Shown: one piece after another, positions 33,250 through 43,264 of the stretch
Position numbering within the stretch: the first letter of the stretch is position 1
Layout of the letters: every line of letters begins with the position of its first letter
Source: Nannocystis pusilla
Lineage (GTDB): Bacteria > Myxococcota_A > Polyangia > Nannocystales > Nannocystaceae
DNA: 64,000 nucleotides
NCBI RefSeq assembly: GCF_020073745.1
Contig: NZ_JAIRAU010000057.1
Span: 370,620-434,619, forward strand
Reading direction: 5' to 3'
Program-made: the position numbers and the translations under genes
The notes under the pieces: generated by a model
Told to the model about the DNA's origin: nothing
Databases searched by the model: none
Seen by the model: only the letters and a program-made list of their open reading frames with translations

Positions 33250-33648
33250 ATGACGATCCGTTCGACGAACGAGAGCCCCCCGCAATTCCGCCAGGTCGTG
33301 TCGATCGACGCGCACACGCTCCACGCCGACGTCAGCGCCGCGCTCGGCGGCACGGACTCGGCGCCCGGCCCGCACGACCTGTTCGACGCCTCACTGGCCA
33401 CATGCAAGGCGCTGACCGCGTGCGTGTACGCCAAGTCGCGGGGCATCGCCCTCGAGCGTGTCACGGTGGAGGTCGAGCGCGACGACTCGCAGGAGCGCCA
33501 GGGCACCTACGTCCTCACGGTCAAGCTCGGCTTCGAGGGCGCGCTCAGCGACGCGGACCGGCAGAAGCTGCACGACACCGTGCTGCGCTGCCCGATCCAC
33601 AAGCTCATGACGACCACGACGGTGGAGATCCGTCAGTCGCTCGCCTGA
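33250..33648 (+). CDS. OsmC-family peroxiredoxin-like protein
   Basis: 132 residues. The two redox cysteines of the OsmC/Ohr fold are present: DLFDASLATCKALTACVYA and LRCPIHKLMTTT. The family reduces organic hydroperoxides with thiol cofactors. It looks closest to the OsmC-like (YhfA/C6.1-type) branch rather than classical Ohr. It starts 6 bases after the yceI-like gene. Confidence 0.88.
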   Translation: MTIRSTNESPPQFRQVVSIDAHTLHADVSAALGGTDSAPGPHDLFDASLATCKALTACVYAKSRGIALERVTVEVERDDSQERQGTYVLTVKLGFEGALSDADRQKLHDTVLRCPIHKLMTTTTVEIRQSLA

Positions 33649-33686
33649 CCTTTCAGTCACATTGCAGCAAGAGGAGGCAAGACGCC

Positions 33687-34601
33687 ATGCAACACGAGGA
33701 CAACGCAGACAGCCCGGTCGAGCTCGAGATCCCGGCGCGCCCGCGCAAGCTCGACGCGTTCGAGGTCGGGCGGGTGCTGCCGGCGCCGGCGCGGCGCATG
33801 GTCGGCCCGTTCGCGTTCTTCGACCACATGGGCCCGGCGCAGCTGGAGCCCGGGGTCGGGATGGACGTGCGGCCGCACCCGCACATCGGCCTGGCGACGG
33901 TGACGTACCTGTTCGAGGGGGAGATCTTCCACCGCGACAGCCTCGGCTCGCAGCAGCCGATCCGCCCCGGCGCGATCAACTGGATGACGGCCGGCCGCGG
34001 GATCGTGCACTCGGAGCGCTCGCCCGCGGAGGCGCGCGCGCAGGGGCCGGCGCTGCATGGGCTGCAGCTGTGGGTCGCGCTGCCGCGCGAGGCGGAGGAG
34101 TCCGAGCCGGCGTTCTCGCACCACCCGGCCGACACGATCCCGGAGGTCGAGGGCCCGGGCGTGCGCGTGCGCGTGCTCGCCGGCGAGGCCTACGGGCGCA
34201 CGGCGCCGACGCCGATCGCGTCGCGGCTGTTCTACGTCGAGGCCCACCTCGCGGCCGGGGCCAGGCTCGAGGTGCCGGCGTACACCGAGCGCGCGGCCTA
34301 CGTGATCGAGGGCGAGCTCCGCGGCGGCAACAAGACGCTCGCGCCGCGCACGCTGGCGGTGCTGCGCAGCGGCGACCTCACGGCCCTCGAGGCGACGGTC
34401 CCGACGCGGGTCGTGCTGATCGGCGGCGAGCCGCTCGGCGAGCCGCGGTGGATCTGGTGGAACTTCGTGTCGTCGTCGCAGGAGCGCATCGTCCAGGCCG
34501 CCCACGAGTGGAAGGAGCAGCGCTTCCCGCTGGTGCCCGGCGACGAGGTCGAGCGCATCCCGCTGACCGATGAGCCGAAGTTCTCCCACCCGCCGGGGTG
34601 A
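33687..34601 (+). CDS. Pirin-family protein (bicupin)
   Basis: 304 residues from the ATG at 33687 with GAGGAGG upstream. The N-terminal cupin holds the metal ligands of pirin: FFDHMGPAQLEPG, VRPHPHIGLATVTYLFEGE and IVHSERSP. The C-terminal pirin_C cupin covers about residues 180-285 (SRLFYVEAHLAAGARLEVPA; VLIGGEPLGEPRWIWWNFVS). Some pirins are quercetin dioxygenases and others redox-responsive regulators. A strong stem-loop lies 9 bases after the stop. Confidence 0.9.
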   Translation: MQHEDNADSPVELEIPARPRKLDAFEVGRVLPAPARRMVGPFAFFDHMGPAQLEPGVGMDVRPHPHIGLATVTYLFEGEIFHRDSLGSQQPIRPGAINWMTAGRGIVHSERSPAEARAQGPALHGLQLWVALPREAEESEPAFSHHPADTIPEVEGPGVRVRVLAGEAYGRTAPTPIASRLFYVEAHLAAGARLEVPAYTERAAYVIEGELRGGNKTLAPRTLAVLRSGDLTALEATVPTRVVLIGGEPLGEPRWIWWNFVSSSQERIVQAAHEWKEQRFPLVPGDEVERIPLTDEPKFSHPPG

Positions 34602-34609
34602 GTGCCTGG

Positions 34610-34645
34610 CCTGCAGGACATGTCGTCAAGGACATGTCCTGCAGG
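34610..34645. terminator. 15-bp perfect stem-loop between convergent pirin and RidA genes
   Basis: CCTGCAGGACATGTC (34610-34624) pairs perfectly with 34631-34645 around a 6-base loop. It contains a one-mismatch copy of the dispersed dyad (TGTCG-TCAA-GGACA). There is no T-tract on either side. Position suggests bidirectional transcription stop or mRNA 3'-end protection. Confidence 0.65.
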
Positions 34646-34692
34646 TCGTCCGCTGACGAACAGGGCCCCGCGGCGGAGGTCTCGACCGTCGC

Positions 34693-35073
34693 TCAGGTGT
34701 GCGCGATGGCCTCGATCTCGACCTTGAAGTTGAAGGGCAGGCGCGCGACCTCGATGCAGGTGCGGGCGGGGATGTTGGGGCCGGGGAAGAACTTGGCGTA
34801 GGCCTTGTTGAAGGCGGCGAACTGGCCCATGTCGGTGATGAAGGCGGTGATCTTCAGCACCTTCTCGAGGCTCGAGCCGGCCTTCTCGAGGGTGCGACGG
34901 AGGTTGGTGAGGGTCGCGTGGGTCTCGGCGACGAGGTCACCGAGGGTGATGCCGAGCGACTCGACGTCGACGGCGGCGTGCCCGGAGGTGAAGATGAAGC
35001 CGTTGTGGTCGCGGTGCCACGAGAAGATCGGGCCGTGCTCGAGCTGGTGGGGGCTTCGGTGATGACTCGTCAT
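34693..35073 (-). CDS. RidA/YjgF-family imine deaminase
   Basis: 126 residues. The RidA fold is clear: GFIFTSGHAAVDVESLGITL, NLRRTLEKAGSSLEKVLKIT, and the signature IPARTCIEVARLPFNFKVEI with the substrate-carboxylate Arg104 and the late Glu. It hydrolyses reactive 2-aminoacrylate-type enamines or imines to ketoacids. It is a single gene, convergent with pirin. Confidence 0.9.
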   Translation of the reverse strand: MTSHHRSPHQLEHGPIFSWHRDHNGFIFTSGHAAVDVESLGITLGDLVAETHATLTNLRRTLEKAGSSLEKVLKITAFITDMGQFAAFNKAYAKFFPGPNIPARTCIEVARLPFNFKVEIEAIAHT

Positions 35074-35109
35074 GGACGGTCGATCTATACCGCGACGCGG
35101 GCGGGGGCG

Positions 35110-36444
35110 TCACTTTTGCGGTGGTGCCGCGGTGGTCGATGCGGTGCCGGTGTCGGGGCGAGGGCGCGCGCTCGACGAAGACTTGTTGCCGACGAATTTG
35201 TCGAGCTCGCGGTAGCGGTCGCGGAGCAGCGTCTGGCGCGAGACCATCGGGATCGCGCGCCCGCGGACGAACACCTGCGTGGGACGGCTGCTGAGCTCGA
35301 GCGGGTCGCCGTCCCAGATCACGAGGTTGGCGACCTTGCCGGCGGCGACGCTGCCGTGCGTCGCGCCCTGGCCGTAGGCGAGGGCGGGCTCGAGGGTGAT
35401 CGCGCGCAGGGCCCTGTCCCACGGCAGGCCGTTGGCGACGGCGAGGCCGGCCTCCTGGGTGATGTTGCGGATGTTGTGCGAGTCGTCGAGCCAGGCGATG
35501 ACGACGGGCACGCCTGCGGCGGCGAGCAGGGCGGCGCTGTCGAGGCGAGCGCCGAGCGCGTCGAAGCTGCTCGGCAGGTTGCGCGACGGCTGCAGCACCA
35601 CCGGCACCTTGGCCGCGGCCAGCTCGCCCGCGACCTTCCACGCCTCGGCGCCGCCGACGACGACGAGGCGCAGCTTGTACTCCTTCGCCAGGTCGAGCGC
35701 GGCGAGGATGTCGCTCGCGCGATCGGCGGTCAGCGTCAGCGGCATCTGCCCGGCCAGCGCCGGCTGCAGCGCCTGCAGGTCGAGCGCGTGGGCGGCGAAG
35801 GGCCGCGTCTGCGCCCGCTCGTAGGCGTCCTTGCGCCCGCGGAACACCTGCGCGTCGGTCAGGACCTCGTGCAGCTTGGCCAGCGCGGACGCGCGAGAGC
35901 CGCCCCAGCTGTGGCCGAGGTTGCCGTCGAGCGCCACGCCGGCCCTCGCCAGGGCGCCGCGGTGGTCGCCGTGGACGAGGTCGACCCAGGCGACCTGTCC
36001 CGAGAGCAAGCCGCCCGCGGGGGCCACCGCCGCGGTCGTGACGCCGCCGACGGCCGCGACCTGGATCAGGCTCGACTCGGCGTGGAAGGCCCGGCTGGCG
36101 TCGTAGGCGGCGCGGACCGGATGGTCGGTGGCGCGGGCGTCGTCGTGGGTGCTGCCCTCGAGATCGATCTCGACGAGGCCGAGCTGGTTGTCGGCGGCGA
36201 TGAGGCCGGGGGTCAGCACCTTGCCGGCGGCGTCGATGCGGGTGACGTCGCCGCCGGCGCTGCCGGCCAGCTCGGGGCCGCCGACACCGGCGAACTTGCC
36301 GTCGCGGATCAGCACGGCCGCGTTCTTGATGACGGTGCCGTCGCCGACGTGGAGGTCGCCCCCGGTGACGAGGGTGGTCGCGCCGGCGGCCCTGGCCGGG
36401 GCCGGGGCGAGCAACGTGAGGGCGGCGAGGAGGATGTGGCTCAT
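35110..36444 (-). CDS. Amidohydrolase-like secreted protein lacking the HxH metal motif
   Basis: 444 residues from the ATG at 36444 (GAGGA about 8 bases upstream). The signal peptide is ILLAALTLLAPAPARA. It has the amidohydrolase barrel outline (NAAVLIRDGKFAGVG at the start; SVAAGKVANLVIWDGDPLEL at the end), but the position that normally reads TPGLIDxHxH is TPGLIAADNQLGLVEID. The first metal-binding His pair is therefore gone. The C-terminal tail is Ser/Thr/Pro-rich. It starts 17 bases after the stop of an intact amidohydrolase, so the two are probably co-expressed; this one may be a non-catalytic partner. Confidence 0.85.
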   Translation of the reverse strand: MSHILLAALTLLAPAPARAAGATTLVTGGDLHVGDGTVIKNAAVLIRDGKFAGVGGPELAGSAGGDVTRIDAAGKVLTPGLIAADNQLGLVEIDLEGSTHDDARATDHPVRAAYDASRAFHAESSLIQVAAVGGVTTAAVAPAGGLLSGQVAWVDLVHGDHRGALARAGVALDGNLGHSWGGSRASALAKLHEVLTDAQVFRGRKDAYERAQTRPFAAHALDLQALQPALAGQMPLTLTADRASDILAALDLAKEYKLRLVVVGGAEAWKVAGELAAAKVPVVLQPSRNLPSSFDALGARLDSAALLAAAGVPVVIAWLDDSHNIRNITQEAGLAVANGLPWDRALRAITLEPALAYGQGATHGSVAAGKVANLVIWDGDPLELSSRPTQVFVRGRAIPMVSRQTLLRDRYRELDKFVGNKSSSSARPRPDTGTASTTAAPPQK

Positions 36445-36461
36445 GGGACAGGTCCTCGCGG

Positions 36462-37985
<1,524 letters not shown>

Positions 37986-38109
37986 GCGCCGAACGCTACG
38001 CCGGACCCGGCAGACGCGGCAATCGCCGCGCGGCGGCCTGGACGTGTGTTTGAGCCGTGTCCGCGGCGGTGGCGGCGGGCGCCGGCCGCGGATATCCTTC
38101 GCGCCGCTC

Positions 38110-39264
38110 ATGTCTGTTCGCACCCTGACTTGTGCCGCGGCGCTCGTACTCGCGGCTGGTTGTCTGTCCGAGCGCGGCGGTAAATCGTCCGCCAACAAGC
38201 CGCAGGTCGCCGCCGCGGCGGGCGCCGCGAAGGCGCCGTCGGGCCCGCCGGCGATGCGGGCCGCGGCCGCGCCGGGCTCGTCGCTGTGCGAGCAGGCGTC
38301 GCTCAAGCTGGCGCCCGGCTCGGTGGTCGCGCAGATCGACGGCGCCGACGTCAAGCTCGAGGACCTCGGCGAGCAGCTGGCGCAGGCCGAGAACAAAGCG
38401 CTGCGGCAGTACTGCAGCGAGGTGGCGCGGGTGCGCGAGGCCGCGCTCGACAACTTCGTGCAGCAGAAGGTGCTGACCGCGGCGGCCGAGAAGGCCGGCA
38501 AGCCGATCAACGAGTACGTGCAGGGCCGCCTCGACGCGGCGGTGCCGACCCCGAGCGACGCCGAGATCGAGAACTTCTACAACACCCGCAAGTCGCCCGA
38601 CGCGCCGCCGCTCGAGGCGGTCAAGGACCAGGTCATCCAGGCGATCAACGCCGAGAAGTCGGAGCAGGTGTTCACCGACATGCTGGCCGAGCTGAAGGCC
38701 ACGGCGACGGTCGAGAAGCGGCTGCCCGACGTGCGCCCGCCGGCGCTCGAGCTGGCGGCGGTCCACTCGCCGTGGATCGGCAGCTCCGACGCGAAGGTCC
38801 AGGTGGTCGAGTTCTCCGACTTCGAGTGCCCGTACTGCTCGCGCGCGGCCGACACGCTCAAGCAGCTGAAGGACAAGTACGCCGGCCAGCCGGTGCAGTT
38901 CGTGTTCCGCCACTTCCCGCTGAGCTTCCACCCGAACGCCCGCCCGGCCGCCGAGTACGCCCAGTGCGCGCACGAGCAGGAGAAGTTCTGGCCGCTGCAC
39001 GACGCGATCTTCGCCGCCCAGCGCGAGCTGTCGACCGACAAGCTCAAGGAGCTCGCCGGCCAGGTCGGGCTCGACACCGCCAAGCTCGACGAGTGCCTGG
39101 CCCGGGTCGGCCAGGTCATCGAGACCGACATGAAGGTCGCCGGCGAGGCGGGGGTCGGCGGCACGCCGAGCTTCTACATCAACGGCCAGACCTTCGAGGG
39201 CAACCCGACGGTCGCCGGCCTGTCGGAGGCGATCGACGCCGAGCTGGCCCGCGCGAACGGCTGA
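38110..39264 (+). CDS. DsbA-like thiol-disulfide lipoprotein with SurA-like N-terminal domain
   Basis: 384 residues from the ATG at 38110. The signal and lipobox are LTCAAALVLAAGC. Residues 60-200 are helical, in the manner of the SurA/PpiC N-terminal chaperone domain (LEDLGEQLAQAENKALRQYC; GRLDAAVPTPSDAEIENFYN). Residues 215-384 are thioredoxin/DsbA: VVEFSDFECPYCSRAADTL (active-site CPYC) and the cis-Pro loop VGGTPSFYING. This is the usual deltaproteobacterial layout. It oxidises or isomerises disulfides in the periplasm, which fits the many Cys-rich lipoproteins nearby. The UbiA gene starts 7 bases downstream. Confidence 0.88.
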   Translation: MSVRTLTCAAALVLAAGCLSERGGKSSANKPQVAAAAGAAKAPSGPPAMRAAAAPGSSLCEQASLKLAPGSVVAQIDGADVKLEDLGEQLAQAENKALRQYCSEVARVREAALDNFVQQKVLTAAAEKAGKPINEYVQGRLDAAVPTPSDAEIENFYNTRKSPDAPPLEAVKDQVIQAINAEKSEQVFTDMLAELKATATVEKRLPDVRPPALELAAVHSPWIGSSDAKVQVVEFSDFECPYCSRAADTLKQLKDKYAGQPVQFVFRHFPLSFHPNARPAAEYAQCAHEQEKFWPLHDAIFAAQRELSTDKLKELAGQVGLDTAKLDECLARVGQVIETDMKVAGEAGVGGTPSFYINGQTFEGNPTVAGLSEAIDAELARANG

Positions 39265-39271
39265 GGCGGCG

Positions 39272-40225
39272 ATGCACCCGGCCTTCGCCTCGCCGCTGCG
39301 CCGCTGGCTGTACGCGGTCAAGCCGGCGAGCTGGCCCAAGGTGCTCGCGCCGGCGCTCCTGGGACAGGTCCTCGGGTACATGTCCTCGGGGACATTTCAC
39401 GTCGGCGCCGCGCTCGTCGGCCTGGCGTTCGCGGTGTTCGCCACCGTGTACGTGGTGCTGCTCAACGACTGGTTCGACGCCGACGTCGACGCGCTGAAGC
39501 GGCGCATGTTCCCCGAGGCCGGCTCGCCGAAGACGATCCCCGACGCCATCCTGCCGGCCGAGAGCGTGCTGCTGGCCGGGGCGGGCTTCGGGGTGATGGC
39601 GCTGGCGGTGGCGCTGTGCGGCGAGCTGTTCCTGCCCGGGCGCCCGGGGCTGATGCTCGCGGCGTGCGTCGGGCTCGGCCTCCTGCTGGTCTACTCGGCG
39701 CCGCCGCTGCGCCTCAACGACCGCGGCGCCGGCGAGTTCGTCGAGGCGTTCGGGGTCGGGGTGGTGGTGCCGTGGCTGTGCGCCTACGCCCAGAGCGGGC
39801 AGGCCGTGTCCGACTGGTACGTGTGGGCGCTGCCGGGGCTGGCGCTGCTGGCGTTCGCGTCGGCGGTCGCGAGCGGGCTGTCCGACGAGGAGAGCGACCG
39901 CCGCGGCGGCAAGGCCACGCTGACGACGCTGTACGGCAACCAGGCCGCGCGCCGGGTCGCCGAGTCCTCGGCGTTCGCCGGGCTCATCGCCTGGCTGGTC
40001 GCCGCGCGCGCCAGCGGCGGCGAGTTCCCGCTGATCCCGGTGCAGCTCGCCGTGCTCGCGGCGGCGCTGCCGTGGCGGGCGCTGACCCGCGAGAGCCCGC
40101 ACGCGCTGACGGGCTGCTTCAAGGCCCAGGGCCGCTACAAGACCGCGCTGCACCGCCTGATCTGGGGCTCGTCGCTGGCGCTGGCGCTGGCGCTGGCGCT
40201 GCTGCGCTGCGCGGGGTGGACATGA
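39272..40225 (+). CDS. UbiA-family prenyltransferase
   Basis: 317 residues, about eight to nine membrane helices. The two aspartate-rich motifs that bind Mg2+ and prenyl diphosphate are present: LLNDWFDADVDALKRR (NDxxD) and GLSDEESDRRGGKATL. The enzyme attaches a prenyl chain to an aromatic or other acceptor (quinone-type or meroterpenoid pathways); the acceptor cannot be told from sequence. An exact dyad at 39381-39394 encodes the loop GYMSSGTFH between helices 1 and 2. The C-terminus is a short LALALALA run encoded by a hexanucleotide repeat. Its TGA overlaps the next gene's ATG. Confidence 0.88.
   Translation: MHPAFASPLRRWLYAVKPASWPKVLAPALLGQVLGYMSSGTFHVGAALVGLAFAVFATVYVVLLNDWFDADVDALKRRMFPEAGSPKTIPDAILPAESVLLAGAGFGVMALAVALCGELFLPGRPGLMLAACVGLGLLLVYSAPPLRLNDRGAGEFVEAFGVGVVVPWLCAYAQSGQAVSDWYVWALPGLALLAFASAVASGLSDEESDRRGGKATLTTLYGNQAARRVAESSAFAGLIAWLVAARASGGEFPLIPVQLAVLAAALPWRALTRESPHALTGCFKAQGRYKTALHRLIWGSSLALALALALLRCAGWT
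39381..39394. repeat. Dispersed dyad core TGTCC-TCGG-GGACA
   Basis: An exact core in the UbiA gene, extended on the left to ACATGTCC. A second diverged copy (GGTCC-TCGG-GTACA) precedes it directly at 39367-39380, giving a tandem pair. Confidence 0.85.
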
Positions 40226-40878
40226 GCTGGCCGGGGCTGTCGCTGGCGCCCGGGTGCACGACCTGCCGCGGCGTCGACGAGGTGGTGGCGCTGGTCGCCG
40301 GCGGGTCGCCGGCGGCGGCCGAGCTGACGGCGGCGCTGCGCGAGATCGAGGCGGCGGCGGCGGCGGCGTTCCCCGGCAACATCTTCTGGGACTGCGAGCT
40401 GCTGGCGGCCGAGCTGCTGGCGGCGGGCCCGGGCGAGATCGCCGCGCAGGCGCGCCAGATCGCCGGCCTGCAGGCGCTCTACGGCCACAACACGGTGATC
40501 CGCTTCCGCTACGTCCACGACTTCCTCTACGGCTACGACTGGGCCAAGTGGGTCCAGCGCGAGCCCGGCGAGCGCGCGGACACCGGCCCGTTCGCGCCGG
40601 CCTTCATCGACCACCAGGAGCGCCGCGCCCGCGAGCTCGAGCAGCTGATCGCCGCCGACGACGCGCACTATCCGAGCTTGCCCGAAGGACAGGTGCGCAA
40701 CCCGTTCCCGTTCTCGCGCGAGCCCGAGGCCGAGGCGCTGCTGCTGCGCGACCTGGCCGCCGGCGGGCTGCTGCCGGTCGAGGCGTGGGACGCGGCGGCC
40801 CGGCCGCGCTGGGACCGGCCCTACGCCGACCTGCGGGTCGAGCGGGCCGCGGCGCTCGGCCTCTTGCTGCCGTCATGA
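40222..40878 (+). CDS. Unknown protein co-translated with the UbiA prenyltransferase
   Basis: 218 residues; the ATG at 40222 overlaps the UbiA stop (ATGA). No signal or membrane helix. Ordered sequence: an N-terminal CTTC pair (LAPGCTTCRGVDEVVALVAG), an Ala-rich helix, then FPGNIFWDCELLAAELLAAG, YGHNTVIRFRYVHDFLYGYD, WAKWVQREPGERADTGPFAP and FIDHQERRARELEQLIAADD. The aromatic, His-rich centre could be an active site. No family was recognised. Tight linkage suggests it works with the prenyltransferase. Confidence 0.75.
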   Translation: MSWPGLSLAPGCTTCRGVDEVVALVAGGSPAAAELTAALREIEAAAAAAFPGNIFWDCELLAAELLAAGPGEIAAQARQIAGLQALYGHNTVIRFRYVHDFLYGYDWAKWVQREPGERADTGPFAPAFIDHQERRARELEQLIAADDAHYPSLPEGQVRNPFPFSREPEAEALLLRDLAAGGLLPVEAWDAAARPRWDRPYADLRVERAAALGLLLPS

Positions 40879-40905
40879 TCGGGCATGTCGCTTCGGATAT
40901 GCGAG

Positions 40906-40935
40906 AAGGGACATGCTCACCGGAGCATGTCCCTT
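40906..40935. terminator. 13-bp perfect stem-loop terminator between convergent genes
   Basis: AAGGGACATGCTC (40906-40918) pairs with 40923-40935 around loop ACCG. TTT follows, as in an intrinsic terminator for the plus-strand operon. Two diverged copies of the dispersed dyad flank it (TGTCG-CTTC-GGATA at 40886-40899; TGCCC-TCGC-GGACA at 40942-40955). Confidence 0.75.
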
Positions 40936-40970
40936 TGAACCTGCCCTCGCGGACAGGCGCAACCTCGGGC

Positions 40971-41597
40971 TCACAGCCCGGTCTGGCGCTGCTTCTCCTT
41001 GAGCCCGTCGACCTTCTGCTCGAGCTCCTCGACGGTCTTCTTGGCCTCGTCGTAGTTCTTCTGGACGACGACGCCGCGCCGCTCGGCCAGCTCGATCTGC
41101 TCGGAGGTGCGGGCGTTCTCCTTGACCTTCTGCATCCGCTCGAGGAAGAGCGTGCGCTGGGTCAGGTCCTGCCGGGCGGCCGCGAGCTTCTTCTCCCAGT
41201 AGGCGATCTCGGCGGCGGCGCTGGGGAAGCTGGTCGGCTCGGGCTTGACCTTGCGCGGCGGCGCCAGCGAGTTGGCCCCGGGCCCGACCGGGAGGATGTT
41301 CGGGTTGATGCGGACCTTGCCGTTGCCGCGGTTCGGGTCGTAGTCGCGGGCGCTGACGCCCAATGCCTGACCCTCCGGGCCGCCGGCGCCGCCCTGGGCG
41401 AGGCTGGCCTGCTGGCCGGCGCTGCCCTTGCTGCCCTTGCCGGACCCGGACGCGGAGGTCGCGTCGCCCCCGGGCCAGAAGATGAGGAGCGCGGCGACCA
41501 CGAGGATCGCGCCGCCCACGATCAGCGCCCACAGCGCGCCGCCCTGCGCGGGCTCGGACTGGCTGACGGTTGCCGGCTTGGGACCAGGTTCGCTCAT
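40971..41597 (-). CDS. Single-pass membrane protein with C-terminal coiled coil
   Basis: 208 residues. A short cytosolic N-terminus precedes one membrane helix (GALWALIVGGAILVVAALLI, about residues 20-40). A Gly/Ser/Gln-rich linker (SASGSGKGSKGSAGQQ) and a Pro-rich segment follow. The C-terminal roughly 80 residues form a coiled coil: YWEKKLAAARQDLTQRTLFL, then RMQKVKENARTSEQIELAER and KKTVEELEQKVDGLKEKQ. No named family. The start lies only 17 bases from the divergent pseudouridine-synthase start. Confidence 0.8.
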   Translation of the reverse strand: MSEPGPKPATVSQSEPAQGGALWALIVGGAILVVAALLIFWPGGDATSASGSGKGSKGSAGQQASLAQGGAGGPEGQALGVSARDYDPNRGNGKVRINPNILPVGPGANSLAPPRKVKPEPTSFPSAAAEIAYWEKKLAAARQDLTQRTLFLERMQKVKENARTSEQIELAERRGVVVQKNYDEAKKTVEELEQKVDGLKEKQRQTGL

Positions 41598-41614
41598 AGG
41601 CGGGCGAGAATAGC

Positions 41615-42601
41615 ATGTCCGCGGTGAGTGAGCCCCCGGAGGAGTTCATCGAGATCCCGCTGGTCGTCGACACGGCCCGCGACGGCTTTCGCCTCGATCG
41701 TTTCCTCTCGAGCCGGATCGCCCGCCTCTCGCGCACCCGCGTGCAGACGATCGTCGACAACGGCCAGGTCCGCCGCGCCGACACCGGCGAGGTGCTGCGC
41801 CGCGCCTCGCAGCGCGTGCGCGCCGGCGAGTCGCTGGTGATCCGCCGCCCCGCGCCGCAGGAGCCGGAGGTGGTGCTCGACTACCGGGAGATCTTCCGCG
41901 ACCACGACCTGCTGGTCATCGACAAGCCCGCGGGTCTGCCGGTCCACCCGTCGGCCAGCTACCACCGCCACACGCTGACGCAGGTGCTGCGCGACCGCCT
42001 CGGCGCCGGCCACGGCTGGGACATGGCCCACCGCCTCGACCGCGAGACGTCCGGGGTGATGGTGTTCGGCCGCCGCGAGGGCTCGGCCACCGCGCTCAAG
42101 AAGGCGTTCCTCGGCCGCGCGGTGGCCAAGACGTACCTGGCGCTGGTCCATGGCTGTCTCGAAGAGCATGTCCGTATCGACATGTCCCTCGGGTTCGCGA
42201 TCGGGTCGAAGATCCGGATCAAGATCGGGCCGGTGCCGGTCGCCGAGGGCGGCCTGCCGGCGGCGACGACGGTCCGCCCGCTCCGGCGCGGCGAGTTCCG
42301 CGGCAAGCCGATCACGCTGGTCGAGGCGCTGCCCGAGACCGGACGCCAGCACCAGATCCGCGTGCACCTGGCGGAGATCGGCCACGCGGTGGTCGGCGAC
42401 AAGCTGTACGGGCTGCCCGAGGAGGAATTTTTAAAAGTGGTCGAGGGCGGGCGGAAGCTGCACGAGCTCGGGGCAGACCTCGGGCTGCACCGCCACGCGC
42501 TGCACGCCGCGGCGCTGACGCTGCCGCACCCGGGCACCGGCGAGCGGGTGCAGTTCACGGCGCCGTGGCCCGGCGAGCTGGCGGCGATCCTGAGGCCGTG
42601 A
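41615..42601 (+). CDS. RluA-family pseudouridine synthase (RluC/RluD-like)
   Basis: 328 residues. An S4 RNA-binding domain (FRLDRFLSSRIARLSRTRVQ, residues 25-80) is followed by the catalytic domain with the signature HRLDRETSGVMV, whose Asp142 is the nucleophile. The substrate-binding block LPETGRQHQIRVHLAEIGHA and the family blocks LLVIDKPAGLPVHPS and TYLALVHG are also present. It converts uridine to pseudouridine in 23S rRNA or tRNA; the target site is not certain. A diverged dyad (TGTCC-GTAT-CGACA, 42169-42182) encodes the variable loop EEHVRIDMS. Confidence 0.92.
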   Translation: MSAVSEPPEEFIEIPLVVDTARDGFRLDRFLSSRIARLSRTRVQTIVDNGQVRRADTGEVLRRASQRVRAGESLVIRRPAPQEPEVVLDYREIFRDHDLLVIDKPAGLPVHPSASYHRHTLTQVLRDRLGAGHGWDMAHRLDRETSGVMVFGRREGSATALKKAFLGRAVAKTYLALVHGCLEEHVRIDMSLGFAIGSKIRIKIGPVPVAEGGLPAATTVRPLRRGEFRGKPITLVEALPETGRQHQIRVHLAEIGHAVVGDKLYGLPEEEFLKVVEGGRKLHELGADLGLHRHALHAAALTLPHPGTGERVQFTAPWPGELAAILRP

Positions 42602-42615
42602 GCCGGCCGGTCTTT

Positions 42616-42665
42616 TCGGACATGCCCTGAGGGACAGGGGCGCGAGGCTGTCTGGAGGGACAGGT
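42616..42665. repeat. Tandem pair of dispersed dyads in a convergent gap
   Basis: TGCCC-TGAG-GGACA (42623-42636) and TGTCT-GGAG-GGACA (42649-42662) lie 26 bases apart between the pseudouridine-synthase stop and the next minus-strand gene. They are likely 3'-end hairpins for both. Confidence 0.7.
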
Positions 42666-42681
42666 GCCTCGGCGCGCCCCG

Positions 42682-43215
42682 TCACTCGCTCAGCAGCGGG
42701 GCCGCGCCGGGGTGCAGGACCTCGACGATCCGGCCCGACTCGAGCTCGAGCGCGGTGGTCTTGCCGTCGGTGACGACGACCTTGAACTGGGCCATGTCGG
42801 CGCCCTCGGCGAGCTTCAAGGTGCGGTCGGGCAGCTCGACGGTGTGGACGCCGGGCGGCTCGCGGCTGAGGCCGAGGCGCGCCTGGCCTTGCGACCAGGT
42901 GAGCACGCGCGGGCGGTCGGAGGTGTCGGTGCCGGCGGGCAGCTGGAACTGCCGCGGGACGGTGCGCTCCTCGCCGCGGCGGGCCCACTGGTACCAGGCG
43001 AACACGGTGCCGGCGAGCAGCACGGCGAGGCAGGCGAGGAGGATCCGGCGGACGCGTCGGGCGGCGTCGTAGCCGGCGAAGCGGCCGCGGTGGTGCTCTC
43101 CGGGCGGGGGGTCGCGCAGGAGCTCGTCGTCGCGGTCGCTCGCGGGCGGGGCCTCGACGGGCCGCCACTCGTCGGCCCCGTCGCTCGGCGGCGGTTCGAG
43201 TTCGTCGCGGGTCAT
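42682..43215 (-). CDS. Single-pass membrane protein of unknown function
   Basis: 177 residues. A polar, acidic N-terminal third (DELEPPPSDGADEWRPVEAP) precedes one membrane helix (RILLACLAVLLAGTVFAWYQ, about residues 58-77). A beta-rich extracytoplasmic domain follows: RVLTWSQGQARLGLSREPPG, HTVELPDRTLKLAEGADMAQ, then VVVTDGKTTALELESGRIVE. No family was recognised. Confidence 0.75.
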   Translation of the reverse strand: MTRDELEPPPSDGADEWRPVEAPPASDRDDELLRDPPPGEHHRGRFAGYDAARRVRRILLACLAVLLAGTVFAWYQWARRGEERTVPRQFQLPAGTDTSDRPRVLTWSQGQARLGLSREPPGVHTVELPDRTLKLAEGADMAQFKVVVTDGKTTALELESGRIVEVLHPGAAPLLSE

Positions 43216-43264
43216 GCCCGGAGGATAGCTCGGGTCGGCGAGCGCCGCGCCCGCGCAGGGGCGG

